Shown piece after piece: positions 51,566 to 62,926 of a DNA stretch of 64,000 bases. Within the stretch, counting starts at the first letter, position 1; each line of letters opens with the position of its first letter. The translations under genes and the position numbers were made by a program. The notes under the pieces are model-generated. The model did not search any database. It was given only the letters and a program-made list of their open reading frames with translations, and was not told the origin of the DNA. The stretch spans positions 4,123,989-4,187,988 of the forward strand of contig NC_013517.1 in the NCBI RefSeq assembly GCF_000024405.1, in the 5' to 3' direction. The stretch comes from Sebaldella termitidis ATCC 33386 (GTDB lineage Bacteria > Fusobacteriota > Fusobacteriia > Fusobacteriales > Leptotrichiaceae).

Positions 51566-51662
51566 TAGCTTCTACCTCCTTATTTTTATCAATATATATC
51601 TAGTTAACATTGATATTATAATCTAAAAAATGATAAATTGCAAGTTTTTTTAACTTTTTTTA

Positions 51663-53705
51663 TTATATAAATATAGTTCTGTCTACTAATTTTTGAAGTT
51701 TTTGAAGCAACTCAAGCCTGTTATTTTTAATCTCGTTTTTTTCTGCAATTACCATTACATTATCAAAAAAATCATTGATTATATGTGCATTTTCGAGAAG
51801 TATATTTACTATTTCGTAAAATCTCTCTTCATTCACTGTTTTTTCCAGCCTTTTTATATAATCAAAAAGCTTTGTTTCCTCTGCTTTTTCAAACAAATCT
51901 TCTTGTACAGGATTTCCCTGCGCTTTATTTTCCCTTAGTATATTTCTTACTCTTTTCAGAAGATTTACAAGTATTTCAAATTTGTCTGTCTTTGAAAGCT
52001 CTTCCAGTATTTTTACCCTGTCCTTTAGAGTTCCTATTTTTGTTTCCAGATTTATTACATAAGTTATCAAATCTTTATCCAGTTCTTCTGATAAAATATA
52101 AAGCAGTCTCTGTTTAAAAAATTCTTTTATCTGTGCGGCAACTTCCTCTTTTTTACCTTTAATTTCCTTATTTTCACTAAATATTTCCAGTGTAGTGTCT
52201 ATCAGTCTGTCATAATCTATATCCAGATTCTGGAAAAGGCATACTGAAACTATTCCCTGTGCTGCTCTTCTAAGTGCATAAGGATCTTTTGAACTCGTAG
52301 GAATCAGTCCTACAGCAAAACATCCTGTAATTGTATCTATTTTATCTGCTATCCCCGCTACTGCGCCTTCTATGGTTTTCGGCAGAATATCCCCAAAATA
52401 TCTCGGAAGATAATGTTCGAATATTCCTTTTGCTACCGATTCCTTCTCACCTTCATGTCTGGCGTATACTTCTCCCATGAATCCCTGCAGCTTTGTAAAC
52501 TCTTTCTCTCCTATTACGTTACTTACAAGATCCGCTTTGGCAAGGTACACTGTACGCTTAATATCTTCTTTTTTATCGTCCAGTTTTAATTCACTTATTA
52601 TATAATCTGCTATTTTTTCAGATCTCTGTATTTTTTCATAAATAGTTCCCATATCTTTCTGGAAAACCACATTTTTTAATTTTTCCACATTTTGATCCAA
52701 TTTTACTTTGAGATCTTCATCGTAGAAAAACTTGGCATCTGCCAGTCTCGGCTCGATTACCTTTTCATTACCTTTTTTTACAGCTTCTGAATAAACAGGA
52801 GCATTTCTTATAAGAACAAATTTATTTGCCAGCTTCCCGTCTTTATCCTTTACCGGGAAATATCTCTGATGTGTCTCCATTGTAATGGTAATAATGTCTT
52901 CCGGAAGTTCAAGATAATTTTTATTGAATTCTCCTTTTATTGCATAAGGATACTCGACAAGATTCAATACTTCCTCCAGAAGATAATCATTAATAATTAC
53001 TTGATCCCCGTCATTTTCACAATTCTCTCTGATACTTTCCAGTATTTTTTCTTTTCTTTTATTATGATCTGCTATTACATAATTTTTTTCAAGAATACTT
53101 TCATATTCAGTAATATTGTTTATTACTACATCCTGAGAAGCAAAATTTCTCATACCTCTTGTTTTACCAGAGGCTTTTATACCCTCAAAGGTAAAGTCAA
53201 GCACCTTGTTATCCAGAAGCGCCAAAATCCATTTTATCGGTCTTGCGAATCTGAACTGCTTATCGGACCATTTCATTGACTTATCAAATGTCAGTCCTTT
53301 TAATGCTTTATTTAATAAGTCAGGCAAAATTTCCGCAGTATCTTTGCCTGCATAAAATTTTTCCACTGAAATATATTTTCCTTTTTCATTTTCTATTATT
53401 TTAATATCTGCCTCGTCAGCATTCTGCCCTTTCAAAAAACCCTCTCCGGCTTTTGTAAGCTTTCCGTCTTTATAAGCAGCTTCCACTGAAGGCCCTGTAC
53501 TCTTTTTATGAAGCTCTTCCTGCTTTTCAGCCATTCCTTCTATTAGCAAGGCCAGTCTTCTGGGAGTGCTGAAAGACTTTACCGAACCAAAGCTTATTCT
53601 TTCCTCCTTAAGACTTTCAGTCATAAGTTTCTTAAGCTCTGCTTCAGAACTGTCCACATATCTCGCAGGTAATTCTTCTACACCTATTTCAAAAAGAAAA
53701 TCCAA
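51663..53705 (-). CDS. glyS: Glycyl-tRNA synthetase beta subunit
   Basis: The 680-residue subunit starts with DFLFEIGVEELPARYVDSSE, the characteristic beginning of bacterial GlyS, from a TTG start preceded by AAGGAGCAGAG. It contains GSVKSFSTPRRLALLIEGMA and GRFD-like SSKDPYALRRAAQGIVS, as in the family. It pairs with GlyQ to form the alpha2beta2 enzyme that charges tRNA-Gly. It is the last gene in the ileS-lspA-glyQ-glyS series. Confidence 0.95.
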   Translation of the reverse strand: MDFLFEIGVEELPARYVDSSEAELKKLMTESLKEERISFGSVKSFSTPRRLALLIEGMAEKQEELHKKSTGPSVEAAYKDGKLTKAGEGFLKGQNADEADIKIIENEKGKYISVEKFYAGKDTAEILPDLLNKALKGLTFDKSMKWSDKQFRFARPIKWILALLDNKVLDFTFEGIKASGKTRGMRNFASQDVVINNITEYESILEKNYVIADHNKRKEKILESIRENCENDGDQVIINDYLLEEVLNLVEYPYAIKGEFNKNYLELPEDIITITMETHQRYFPVKDKDGKLANKFVLIRNAPVYSEAVKKGNEKVIEPRLADAKFFYDEDLKVKLDQNVEKLKNVVFQKDMGTIYEKIQRSEKIADYIISELKLDDKKEDIKRTVYLAKADLVSNVIGEKEFTKLQGFMGEVYARHEGEKESVAKGIFEHYLPRYFGDILPKTIEGAVAGIADKIDTITGCFAVGLIPTSSKDPYALRRAAQGIVSVCLFQNLDIDYDRLIDTTLEIFSENKEIKGKKEEVAAQIKEFFKQRLLYILSEELDKDLITYVINLETKIGTLKDRVKILEELSKTDKFEILVNLLKRVRNILRENKAQGNPVQEDLFEKAEETKLFDYIKRLEKTVNEERFYEIVNILLENAHIINDFFDNVMVIAEKNEIKNNRLELLQKLQKLVDRTIFI

Positions 53706-53779
53706 GTTCTCTGCTCCTTTCTTTTCTCTAAATTAATAATCATTACTGGCAAAACTCCTATGCTCTTTCCTGAAAAATT

Positions 53780-54649
53780 TTACTTTTTCAGCAGCGGGAA
53801 ACCAAGTTTTTTTCTTACTTCTACAAACTGCTCCGCACATATCTTTGCCAGATCTCTTACCCTTAATATATACGACATTCTTTCAGTAGTACTTATAGAT
53901 CCTCTTGCATCTAAATTATTAAATACATGTGAACATTTCAATACATAATCATATCCCGGCAGAACCAGATTATGATCAAGACAGTTTTTAGCCTCTTTTT
54001 CATACATATCAAATAATTTGAAATTCATATCCGAATCTGATACTTCAAAACTGTACTTTGACATCTCATACTCATACTGATATCTTCTTTCACCGTATCT
54101 TACACCTTCGGTCCATTCCAGATCATATACATTATCCTTATTCTGAAGATATAAAGCCAGTCTTTCAAGCCCGTATGTCAGTTCAACAGGGGTGATATCC
54201 AGTTCTATTCCGCCTACCTGCTGAAAATAAGTAAACTGAGTTACTTCCATACCGTCGAGCCATACTTCCCATCCAAGTCCCCATGCTCCGAGAGTAGGGC
54301 TTTCCCAGTTATCCTCTACGAATCTTATATCATGCTCTTTAGGATCTATCCCAAGAGCAGAAAGGCTCTCCAGATACAGCTCCTGAATATTTTCAGGGGA
54401 CGGCTTCATTATTACCTGAAACTGATGATGCTGATACAGTCTGTTTGGATTTTCACCGTAACGTCCGTCTTTTGGTCTTCTTGACGGTTCCACATAAGCT
54501 ATGTTCCATGGTTCAGGTCCCAGTGACATGAGAAAAGTGTCAGGATTAAATGTACCTGCACCTGTCTCCACATCATAGGGATTTCCAATTACACAGCCTT
54601 TATCTCCCCAAAATTTCTGTAATGTAAGTATTATATTTTGAAAAGTCAT
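53780..54649 (-). CDS. glyQ: Glycyl-tRNA synthetase alpha subunit
   Basis: The 289-residue subunit is of normal length and carries the class II core: [39 protein letters not shown] and [20 protein letters not shown]. It forms the glycyl-adenylate with GlyS. The gene begins right after the lspA stop, with AGGAGGGAATAA in the end of lspA as ribosome-binding site. Confidence 0.97.
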   Translation of the reverse strand: MTFQNIILTLQKFWGDKGCVIGNPYDVETGAGTFNPDTFLMSLGPEPWNIAYVEPSRRPKDGRYGENPNRLYQHHQFQVIMKPSPENIQELYLESLSALGIDPKEHDIRFVEDNWESPTLGAWGLGWEVWLDGMEVTQFTYFQQVGGIELDITPVELTYGLERLALYLQNKDNVYDLEWTEGVRYGERRYQYEYEMSKYSFEVSDSDMNFKLFDMYEKEAKNCLDHNLVLPGYDYVLKCSHVFNNLDARGSISTTERMSYILRVRDLAKICAEQFVEVRKKLGFPLLKK

Positions 54650-55114
54650 TTATTCCCTCCTGCTTTTCATTTTTTTTACCAGATAGTCCAAAATAATTAT
54701 TCCTACTCCTACATTAATAAATACATCTGCAAAGTTAAAGACAAAATGCCATATCCCTCTGAAATCCAGCATATCTATTACATAACCCCTCATAATCCTG
54801 TCTGTCATATTTCCTATTGCTCCTGAGGTTATAAATGCTATTCCTATTTTAGTCCATTTAGTATAATTTTTTATATTTTTTCTTTCGGAATATATCAGGT
54901 ACGCTATAACTACAATGCTAAGTATGGTAAACACACTTATTTTCCCCTGAAATATACCAAAGATTCCACCATGATTTTCTACATATGTAAGATGGAAAAA
55001 ATCCCCTATAACAGGGATGGAAAAAGCTTCCACCCCGCCTGCTGCCGATCTCATGTATATTTTCGTAATCTGATCTATCGCAGTCAAGATTACTATTATT
55101 ATTATATAAAGCAA
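54650..55114 (-). CDS. lspA: Prolipoprotein signal peptidase
   Basis: The start at TTG 55114 is chosen because TTAGGAAGTGA precedes it, and the longer frame (55159) overlaps ileS. The ~154-residue aspartic peptidase has four membrane helices and the family motifs IGNMTDRIMRGYVIDMLDF and FNFADVFINVG with the two catalytic Asp residues (DR and AD). It cleaves lipoprotein signal peptides, for example of the lipoprotein encoded at 56-541. Confidence 0.9.
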   Translation of the reverse strand: MLYIIIIVILTAIDQITKIYMRSAAGGVEAFSIPVIGDFFHLTYVENHGGIFGIFQGKISVFTILSIVVIAYLIYSERKNIKNYTKWTKIGIAFITSGAIGNMTDRIMRGYVIDMLDFRGIWHFVFNFADVFINVGVGIIILDYLVKKMKSRRE

Positions 55115-55125
55115 AAAATCACTTC

Positions 55126-57906
55126 CTAACTGTGCAGAACTTTTGCACATCTCGGACAAACATCCGGATATTCAGGATCAGTTCCCAGTTCATCGTACTT
55201 CCAGCATCTTTCACATTTTTCACCGTCAGCTTTTGTTACCTTTACTTTTATTCCGCTGATTTCAGTATCAGCCATTCCGTCAGTTTCCCCGAAATGTATC
55301 TGTGATACTATAAAGTAATCCTGCAGATCATTTATATTTATATCTTTTATAAATTCAAAATCCTTATTATCTATAAATAATTCTACTTTAGCATCCAAAG
55401 ATAATCCTACTGTTTTTTCCTGTCTTACTTTTTCTACTTCCCTGTAAACTTCTTTTCTTAAATCCATTATTTTGCTCCATTTTTCATCCAAAGCATTATC
55501 AAGATATTCCGGCTTTGCAGCGACCCATTGTGCCAAATGAACAGATTCTTCTTCCCTCAAAGTTTCAGGCATTTTTTCCCAGATTTCCTCTGCAGTAAAT
55601 GACAGAACCGGAGCTATAGCTCTTACCAGGAATTCTAATATTTCCACCATTACAGTCTGCGCGCTTCTTCTCAGCTTAGAGTCGGTTTTTTCCACATACA
55701 GTCTGTCCTTTATTATGTCAAGATAGAATGCTGACATTTCTATTCCGCAGAAATACTGGATTTCATTAAACAAATTATAGAATTCATATTTTTCATAATA
55801 TTCTTCTACTTTATTTTTTAATCTCTCAAGCTTGTTCAAGGCCCATTTATCCACCTCATACATATCTTCAAAGCTTACCTTATCATTTTTATAATCAAAA
55901 TCACTTATATTACCAAGAATGAATCTTGCAGTATTTCTTATTCTTCTGTATGAATCGGAAACCTGTTTCAGTATATTATCCGAAATTCTTACATCTTCCC
56001 TGTAATCCACAGATGCTACCCATAATCTCAGTATATCCGCACCGTACTGATTTATGATTTCGCTTGGGAACATTTGATTTCCAAGGGATTTTGACATTTT
56101 TCTTCCCTGTGCGTCATTGGCAAAACCGTGTGTAAGTATACTCTTATAAGGTGCATCCCCTGTACTTGCCACAGATGTCAGAAGTGATGACTGGAACCAT
56201 CCTCTGTGCTGGTCGCTTCCTTCAAGATAGAGATCTGCCGGTCTCTGAAGATTTTTTCTTGTAGATAAAACTGCTCTGTGTGAAGTTCCTGAATCAATCC
56301 AAACGTCCATGATACTTCTTTCTTTTCTCAGCTTTGCACCTTTCAGATTATGTTTTTCAAGAAGCTCATCACCTATAAGCTCTTCTGCTGACATCTTGAA
56401 CCATACATCTGTCCCGTCTTTTTCCACTAATTCCACTATTCTGTCCATGATATCATTTTGGAAAATTATTTCTCCGTCTTTATCATCATTATAGAAAATC
56501 GGAATAGGTACTCCCCAGATTCTCTGTCTTGATATTGTCCAGTCCGGTCTTCCTTCTATCATTGAAGTAATTCTGTTTCTTCCTATTGCAGGAATAAAGT
56601 TTACATCTTTTAGTACAGTCAGTGCTTTTTCTCTCAGATCTCCCTCTTCCACTCTTATGAACCACTGCTCTGTAGCTCTGTAGATAACCGGCTTTTTACT
56701 TCTCCAGTCATGAGGATATGAGTGCTTCAGCTCTTTTTCCATTAATAAATGCCCTGAAGCCTTGATATCTTCAGAAATGAATTTATTTGCTTTTTTATAG
56801 AACATTCCTTCATATTTTCCTCCCGCTTTCGTAAAATGACCTTTGTCATCAATAGGAGAAAGTATTCCGATATTATATTTCTGACCCACAAGATAGTCAT
56901 CAACCCCGTGTCCCGGTGCAGTATGAACTGCTCCTGTTCCTGCTTCAAGGGTTACATGGTCACCAAGCATCACAAGTCCTGTTCTGTCTATGAAAGGATG
57001 CTTATAATGTGTATTATCAAGCTCGGCACCTTTTACTTCCTTTATAAGCTCGTAATTTTCTATTTCCATTTCTTTGAAAGCTGTCTCTGCCAGCTCTTTT
57101 GCCAGTAAAAGATTTCCTTTTTCAGTCTTATATACTCCGTAGTCAAATTCAGCATGCAGACTTATTCCCAGATTGGCAGGAAGAGTCCATGGAGTTGTTG
57201 TCCATATTACAATTGCTGCTTCATCAAGCCCCAGTTTATCTTTAAGATCCTGTTCCCCGTCCATTTTTACATAAATAGAAGGCGATACCACATCCTGATA
57301 TTCTATTTCCGCTTCAGCCAGTGCTGTTTCAGTGGAAGGCGACCAGTAAACAGGTTTCAGTCCTTTATAAATATATCCGTTATTGTATATTTCCTTAAAT
57401 ACTCTCAGCTCCTCGGCTTCATATTCAGGTATCAGAGTAATGTAAGGATTTTCCCATTCACCCATAATACCCAGTCTTATAAATTCCGCTTTCTGTTTTT
57501 CCACCCATTTTAAAGCGTATTTACGGCATTCTTTTCTGATCTCTATCGGAGACATAGTTTTTACTTTATCTCCAAGAGCCTCGGTTACTTTCAGCTCAAT
57601 AGGAAGACCATGTGTATCCCATCCCGGTACATACGGTGCATCATAGCCTCTGAGTCTTTTATATCTCATTATGATATCTTTTAAGATTTTATTTTCAGCA
57701 TGCCCTACGTGTAAATCCCCGTTTGCATAAGGAGGCCCGTCGTGTAATATAAACTTCTTGCCGAATCTTCCCAGTGTTTTTTCATAGATTTTCTTTTTTT
57801 GCCAGTCTCTTAAAAGTAAAGGCTCTTTATTAGGCAGGCTGGCCTTCATTTTGAAACTTGTTTTCAAAAGATTCAGGGTAGCTGCGTAATCTTTCTTTTC
57901 TTCCAT
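55126..57906 (-). CDS. ileS: Isoleucyl-tRNA synthetase
   Basis: The 926-residue class I enzyme has the HIGH-type motif [15 protein letters not shown], the editing domain, the KMSKS motif ([11 protein letters not shown]) and a C-terminal zinc finger with four cysteines (CERCW and CPRC). It charges tRNA-Ile and edits valine. Its length is normal for the bacterial type with a zinc finger. It follows the lactate permease gene by 23 nt; no T-box fits in that gap. Confidence 0.97.
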   Translation of the reverse strand: MEEKKDYAATLNLLKTSFKMKASLPNKEPLLLRDWQKKKIYEKTLGRFGKKFILHDGPPYANGDLHVGHAENKILKDIIMRYKRLRGYDAPYVPGWDTHGLPIELKVTEALGDKVKTMSPIEIRKECRKYALKWVEKQKAEFIRLGIMGEWENPYITLIPEYEAEELRVFKEIYNNGYIYKGLKPVYWSPSTETALAEAEIEYQDVVSPSIYVKMDGEQDLKDKLGLDEAAIVIWTTTPWTLPANLGISLHAEFDYGVYKTEKGNLLLAKELAETAFKEMEIENYELIKEVKGAELDNTHYKHPFIDRTGLVMLGDHVTLEAGTGAVHTAPGHGVDDYLVGQKYNIGILSPIDDKGHFTKAGGKYEGMFYKKANKFISEDIKASGHLLMEKELKHSYPHDWRSKKPVIYRATEQWFIRVEEGDLREKALTVLKDVNFIPAIGRNRITSMIEGRPDWTISRQRIWGVPIPIFYNDDKDGEIIFQNDIMDRIVELVEKDGTDVWFKMSAEELIGDELLEKHNLKGAKLRKERSIMDVWIDSGTSHRAVLSTRKNLQRPADLYLEGSDQHRGWFQSSLLTSVASTGDAPYKSILTHGFANDAQGRKMSKSLGNQMFPSEIINQYGADILRLWVASVDYREDVRISDNILKQVSDSYRRIRNTARFILGNISDFDYKNDKVSFEDMYEVDKWALNKLERLKNKVEEYYEKYEFYNLFNEIQYFCGIEMSAFYLDIIKDRLYVEKTDSKLRRSAQTVMVEILEFLVRAIAPVLSFTAEEIWEKMPETLREEESVHLAQWVAAKPEYLDNALDEKWSKIMDLRKEVYREVEKVRQEKTVGLSLDAKVELFIDNKDFEFIKDININDLQDYFIVSQIHFGETDGMADTEISGIKVKVTKADGEKCERCWKYDELGTDPEYPDVCPRCAKVLHS

Positions 57907-57929
57907 TTTTTTCCTCCAAACATTTATTT

Positions 57930-59477
57930 TTAGCTTTTTATAATTAAACTTATAATATATACATATACTGCCAATACCGCAAGTAAGGACAGCGAGTATT
58001 TTACTGCTTTTTTCAAAACTATATTTTCTTTTCCTTTTAATCCCACTGTTGCCGCAACAATAGAAAGACTCTGAAGTGATATCATTGTCCCGAGTGTTGC
58101 TCCTACTGTATTAGAGGCCACCAGCCAGTACTTATTTATGCCGAGATTATCAGCTGCTACGCTCTGCAAAGATCCGAAAAGCAGATTTGCCGAGGTATTG
58201 CTTCCTGTCATAAATGTACCTATCGCCCCTATAAACGGCGCTATCAAAGGATAGAATCTTCCTGTAATCATCGTAAATCCGTCTGCTACACTTATTATAA
58301 TGCCGCTGTGCTTCATAAAGGAAGCCAGAGAAACTATTCCCATTATGGTAAGAAGGGTTCTTATATTATTTTTTATTACCCAGACAAATGTTCTGCCTAT
58401 AATCTTTACCCTTGTTCCCTGAAGAAGTCCTCCTGCAAGAGTGGCAAGAAGTATAGGAATCACCGGAGAGAGAAATATCCTAAAATATGTAATTTCCCCG
58501 TTTCCTACTTTATAATTATCTCCTGCTGAAAAATTTACACTGATTGTTGTATATTTATCCAAAAATTCATAAAGTACTTTGTTTGCCGGATTTACCATAA
58601 GTATGAATATTACCATAAAAATATAAGGCAAAAAGGCTTTCAAAGCAGTTTTGAATCTTATTTTTTCTTTATTTTCCTCATTTTTATATAAGAGCTTTGA
58701 CATAATTATTACAGCAGCCATAATCAGAACCCCGCCTATTATAGCAGGCATTTCCGGTCCGATAAATACAGCCGTAAGTATTGCCGGTATATAAGCAACA
58801 GTACATGCAATAAGGACACAGATTATTTTTTTATCAAAGGCATCTCTTATTCTTTTGGAATCCCTTCTTCCAGCAAGTATTACAAGTATTACAGGTATTA
58901 TTACTATAAAGGGAAGGAGCTGTACTGCCACATTTACGCCCATTATCCTGTAATCCAGCTTTACCTGGTTAGCAAGCATAATAACCGGAATTCCTACAGA
59001 GCCGAATGAATTGGATCCGCCTATGGATATAAGGCATATAAGTGCCGAATAAAGAGGACCAAAGCCTAAAACCAGAAGTATCCCCGCAGGGATTGCTACT
59101 GATGTCCCGTATCCCGCCACACCTTCCATAAAGCTGCCAAAGCCCCATGCAATAAGCAGAACCTGCATTCTTCTGTCTCCTGATATTCCCTCAAGAGTTT
59201 TCTTTATTATATTTATCTGTCCTGTCTCAAGTGACAGACTGTAACAGAACAATGCTGCTATGACTATGCAGCCTATAGGCCACAATGCCACTAAAAATCC
59301 TTCTATTACTGACAAAACAGTTCCCACTGGAGACATCTGCCAGCCCGGATTTATAAAATTCAGTATTATTGCTGCCAAAAGGCTCATAAATGAAGATATA
59401 AGTGTACTTTTCTTAAATATTACTATCAATGAAAAAAATAATATTATCGGGAGTAATCCTAATATAAAATCTATCAA
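57930..59477 (-). CDS. lldP: L-lactate permease
   Basis: The 515-residue carrier has about 12 membrane helices and the family signature [20 protein letters not shown], with [16 protein letters not shown] after it and [17 protein letters not shown] near the end. It moves lactate with protons across the inner membrane. It lies 23 nt upstream of ileS and 32 nt after tex, so its cotranscription with tex is possible. Confidence 0.9.
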   Translation of the reverse strand: MIDFILGLLPIILFFSLIVIFKKSTLISSFMSLLAAIILNFINPGWQMSPVGTVLSVIEGFLVALWPIGCIVIAALFCYSLSLETGQINIIKKTLEGISGDRRMQVLLIAWGFGSFMEGVAGYGTSVAIPAGILLVLGFGPLYSALICLISIGGSNSFGSVGIPVIMLANQVKLDYRIMGVNVAVQLLPFIVIIPVILVILAGRRDSKRIRDAFDKKIICVLIACTVAYIPAILTAVFIGPEMPAIIGGVLIMAAVIIMSKLLYKNEENKEKIRFKTALKAFLPYIFMVIFILMVNPANKVLYEFLDKYTTISVNFSAGDNYKVGNGEITYFRIFLSPVIPILLATLAGGLLQGTRVKIIGRTFVWVIKNNIRTLLTIMGIVSLASFMKHSGIIISVADGFTMITGRFYPLIAPFIGAIGTFMTGSNTSANLLFGSLQSVAADNLGINKYWLVASNTVGATLGTMISLQSLSIVAATVGLKGKENIVLKKAVKYSLSLLAVLAVYVYIISLIIKS

Positions 59478-59509
59478 TTTAAATACTCCTATCTTTAATT
59501 AAATACTGA

Positions 59510-61675
59510 CTATAATCCTTTTCTTGTTAATGCTACTCTTCCCCTGTTTTTATCTATGGAAAGAATTTTTACCTTTATTATTTCACCTACAGAAAGTACT
59601 TTTGTAGGATCTGAAATAAATTTATTCGATAATTCCGATACGTGTATCAAAGCATCGTTTTTTAGTCCTATATCTACAAATACACCGAATTTCGCCACAT
59701 TTCTGACAGTTCCTTCAAGAATCATCCCGTCGGCAAGATCATTCATATTCAGTATATCAGATCTTAATAACGGCTTTTCAAACTCTTCACGCGGATCTCT
59801 TCTGCCTTTTAGAAGAGCATTGTATATATCTTTTGCTGTTTCCTCACCGAATTCATTTTCCTTTATTATTTTTTCGATATTTAACTTTTCCAGTTTTTCC
59901 TGTGTTCCTTTTATATCTGCCTTCAGGTCTTTCAGGCTGCATCCTGCTTCACCGAGTATTTTTTCAGCTATTTTATATGACTCAGGGTGAATTATCGTAT
60001 TGTCCAAAGGATTCGCACTGTCAGGAATCACTATAAATCCTGCCATCTGTTCAAAGGCTTTGGCTCCGAGACCTTTTACTTTCTTTAGTTCTGCTCTTTT
60101 TTTAAAGTCCCCGTTTTCATGTCTGTAATCTACCAGATTTTTAGCCACATTTTTTTTGATTCCCGAAACATAGCTTAACAGTGCCCATGAAGCTGTATTT
60201 ATATTTACTCCTACATTGTTAACTACATGTTCTATTGTCTGCTCCAGCGATTCATTCAGTGTCTTCTGGTTTACATCATGCTGGTACATTCCTACGCCTA
60301 TTGACTTCGGATCTATTTTTACCAGCTCCGCCATAGGATCCTGAATTCTTCTTGCTATCGAAACAGCTCCTCTTGCTGTTACATCTAAATCGGGAAATTC
60401 CTCTTTTGCAAGCTTTGAAGCAGAATATACAGAAGCTCCCGCTTCATTTACAATAAGATAAAATACCTTCTTTTTAGATTCCTTTATCACTTTGGCAACA
60501 AAGCTTTCCGTTTCTCTTGAAGCAGTTCCGTTTCCTATTGCTATTATATCCACGTCATAATCTTCTATATACTGTAATATTTTCTTTTTAGCTTCGCTTA
60601 CCTGTCTTGGAGAATGCATCTCCTCCACAAGAAACACTACATCATCTTTTTCATAGAAGCCGTCTTTATTAATGACTACAAGCTTACACCCTGTTCTGTA
60701 GCCGGGATCCAGTCCCATTATAGCTTTCTTATACAGTGGAGGCTGTAATAATAATTTTTCCAGATTATCCTTAAATATATCTATTGCTTCTACTTCTGAT
60801 TTTTCTGTATATATATTTCTTACTTCATTTTTTATAGACGGGTAAACCAGTCTGCTGAGTGAATCTTCTATAACCTCTGTAAAAAATTCCGTAAGATTTT
60901 TATTTTGAAATCCTCTTAAAATATTATCTACTATATATTTATGTGTAGTTTCATCTATTTCTATATCTACTTTTAATATTTTCTCGTTTTCACCTCTGTT
61001 TAAGGCAAGAATCCTGTGTGAAGCTGCCCGTGTCAAAGGTTCGGAATATTTATAGTAATCCTGATAGACACCTTTTACATCATTTACTTTGTTTTTTTCT
61101 ATCACCTTTGAAGTCAGCACTCCGTATTTGCTGATTCTGTCACGTATAGATTCTCTGTATTTGGCATTTTCGGAAATATTCTGCGCTATAATCAGCTTTG
61201 CTCCCTCAATAGCTTCATCAATTCCCGGAACCTGTTCATTTATATATTTTTCCGCCTCTTTTTTCAATGCTTCCATATTTACATTTTTATCCATCAAAAA
61301 TAAAGACAGGGGCTCCAGTCCATTTTCTGCAGCTACGTCTGCTTTTGTTTTTTTCTTTTTTTTGTATGGGAGATAGAGATCTTCTACTTCCTGTAACTTC
61401 ACTGCATTTATTATGCTTGTTTTCAGTTCCTCGGTTAGTTTTCCCTGTTCCTCGATTAATCTCAGTACTTCTTCTTTTCTTTTCTCAAGGTTTCTGTAGT
61501 ATGATACTTTTTCTATGAGTTCTCTGATTTTCTCCTCATCAAGATTCCCGGTAACTTCTTTTCTGTAACGTGCAATAAAAGGTACAGTAGCTCCTTCGTC
61601 ATAAAGATTCATTGTGCTTTCTACCTGTACTACTTTCAGGCCCATTTCATTTGCAGCAGCTTTCAAAATATCCAA
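59510..61675 (-). CDS. tex: Transcription accessory protein Tex
   Basis: The start is the TTG at 61675, seven bases after GGAGGA; an earlier in-frame TTG at 61690 overlaps that site. The ~721-residue nucleic-acid-binding protein has the Tex core (TVPFIARYRKEVTGNLDEEK), a YqgF-like RNase H fold (MGLDPGYRTGCKLVVINKDG), helix-hairpin-helix repeats (GVNINTASWALLSYVSGI, then VKGLGAKAFEQMAGFIVI) and a C-terminal S1 RNA-binding domain (LEGTVRNVAKFGVFVDIGL, IHVSELS). It affects transcription and RNA stability. Confidence 0.95.
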   Translation of the reverse strand: MDILKAAANEMGLKVVQVESTMNLYDEGATVPFIARYRKEVTGNLDEEKIRELIEKVSYYRNLEKRKEEVLRLIEEQGKLTEELKTSIINAVKLQEVEDLYLPYKKKKKTKADVAAENGLEPLSLFLMDKNVNMEALKKEAEKYINEQVPGIDEAIEGAKLIIAQNISENAKYRESIRDRISKYGVLTSKVIEKNKVNDVKGVYQDYYKYSEPLTRAASHRILALNRGENEKILKVDIEIDETTHKYIVDNILRGFQNKNLTEFFTEVIEDSLSRLVYPSIKNEVRNIYTEKSEVEAIDIFKDNLEKLLLQPPLYKKAIMGLDPGYRTGCKLVVINKDGFYEKDDVVFLVEEMHSPRQVSEAKKKILQYIEDYDVDIIAIGNGTASRETESFVAKVIKESKKKVFYLIVNEAGASVYSASKLAKEEFPDLDVTARGAVSIARRIQDPMAELVKIDPKSIGVGMYQHDVNQKTLNESLEQTIEHVVNNVGVNINTASWALLSYVSGIKKNVAKNLVDYRHENGDFKKRAELKKVKGLGAKAFEQMAGFIVIPDSANPLDNTIIHPESYKIAEKILGEAGCSLKDLKADIKGTQEKLEKLNIEKIIKENEFGEETAKDIYNALLKGRRDPREEFEKPLLRSDILNMNDLADGMILEGTVRNVAKFGVFVDIGLKNDALIHVSELSNKFISDPTKVLSVGEIIKVKILSIDKNRGRVALTRKGL

Positions 61676-61710
61676 AGTAAATTCCTCCAAATTTCTAAAA
61701 AATATCTTTT

Positions 61711-61734
61711 ATTTTAACATAATAACGTTAAAAT
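61711..61734. promoter_or_regulatory. Palindrome in the tex promoter region
   Basis: ATTTTAAC and GTTAAAAT arms, 8 bp each and separated by 8 bp, lie about 36 bp upstream of the tex start. They could be an operator or overlap the -10 box (GTTAAAAT). Confidence 0.35.
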
Positions 61735-62072
61735 ATCTAGTCTTTTGGCAAATATGACTTTTTTCGGGACATTTTATTGTTAATTACAATTATTTTTAAT
61801 TTCAGCTGTAAATACAGAATATTTTTTAAGTAAGTTCTCCTCAATCCCGAAATAAAAAAACTGTAATAAAGCAGAATTTCTTAAATACTGCCGGTCAGAA
61901 TTTTTCTTCTCCGTCGCAGATTAAATATCCTGTTTTATCACAGTTCTCCTGATTTTAATCTATTATCTTAATCAAAAATTCCTGATATCTTTTCAGGTTA
62001 TCTTTGAAAGCTTACTGTTTTTCAGATAAAATAACCGCTTCCGCAATATTTTTTTATGCTTTGTTTCCGGCT
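61735..62072. other. Intergenic stretch between HAD gene and tex
   Basis: I see no gene with a proper start and ribosome-binding site in this gap. It contains the tex promoter region and short hairpin-forming parts; no repeats or RNA gene were recognised. Confidence 0.4.
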
Positions 62073-62903
62073 TCATTCACTTTTTCTGTTAATCTCCATT
62101 ACTTTATCTGTTGCTTCAGCCACGCTTTTTACCACAAAAGCTGCCTGTTCCTTTATACTTTCTTCTGCATGTGCCATAGCAAAGCTGTATTTACACACTT
62201 TAAAGCCGGGCAGATCATTATATGAATCACCTATGTATGCTGCTTCATCAGGGCTTATATCCAGATATTCAAGAAGCTTTATTACCGCACTTCCCTTGGA
62301 ATTATTTTCAGGCCCTACCTCCACGCTTCTGCTGCCTGTTATAAATATCTCGCTTTCAAAAAATTCCTTCTGCATCTCTTCCAGCAGGCTGTATTTTTTC
62401 TCTTTCCCTGTTCCAATATTTATTTTCAGTACTTTTTCACTATCTGATAATAAAAGTCTCAAATGTCCTCTGGTCAGATATTTTGTATTAAACCTTTTTT
62501 TATACAGGAAATTCACAAATCTGCTCACAAAGGCCGCAGGTCTGAAATAATTATTGGACTTGTCAGTTACCAGTACATAAAAATAAATATCCTTCATATA
62601 TTTCTTTTCCAGTTTTTTTATTATTTCCCGTACTGCACTCTTTTTCAAAAAGCTCTCATGTATTAATTTATTATTTATATCTGATACAACAGCACCATTT
62701 ACACTTATTTTATATAAAGGAATTTTTAGATTTCGTTCTACTTCGTATATGGATTTTTCCAGACGTCCTGTTGCTACTGCAAGTTTGATATTATTATTTT
62801 TCAGTTCATTCAGGGCTTTTTCATTTGCCTGATTCGGCCGCACATGATTTCTTGCCTTATATATTAATGTTCCATCCAGATCAGAGATAAATATTTTTAT
62901 CAT
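62073..62903 (-). CDS. HAD-superfamily phosphatase, Cof type (copy 1)
   Basis: The 276-residue protein has motif I DLDGTL (residues 8-13), motif II with ATGR, a C2 cap domain and motif IV GDSYNDLPGF. Cof-type HADs hydrolyse sugar phosphates, nucleotides or flavin precursors; the substrate cannot be told from sequence. It is a tandem paralogue of the next gene (same ends: SFAMAHAEESIKEQAAFVVK), 23 nt away. Confidence 0.9.
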   Translation of the reverse strand: MIKIFISDLDGTLIYKARNHVRPNQANEKALNELKNNNIKLAVATGRLEKSIYEVERNLKIPLYKISVNGAVVSDINNKLIHESFLKKSAVREIIKKLEKKYMKDIYFYVLVTDKSNNYFRPAAFVSRFVNFLYKKRFNTKYLTRGHLRLLLSDSEKVLKINIGTGKEKKYSLLEEMQKEFFESEIFITGSRSVEVGPENNSKGSAVIKLLEYLDISPDEAAYIGDSYNDLPGFKVCKYSFAMAHAEESIKEQAAFVVKSVAEATDKVMEINRKSE

Positions 62904-62926
62904 TAAAAATCTCCCGTAGTTTTATT

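Noticed and set aside
57907-57929. T-box riboswitch upstream of ileS
   Set aside because: The gap is just 23 nt, too short for a T-box leader.
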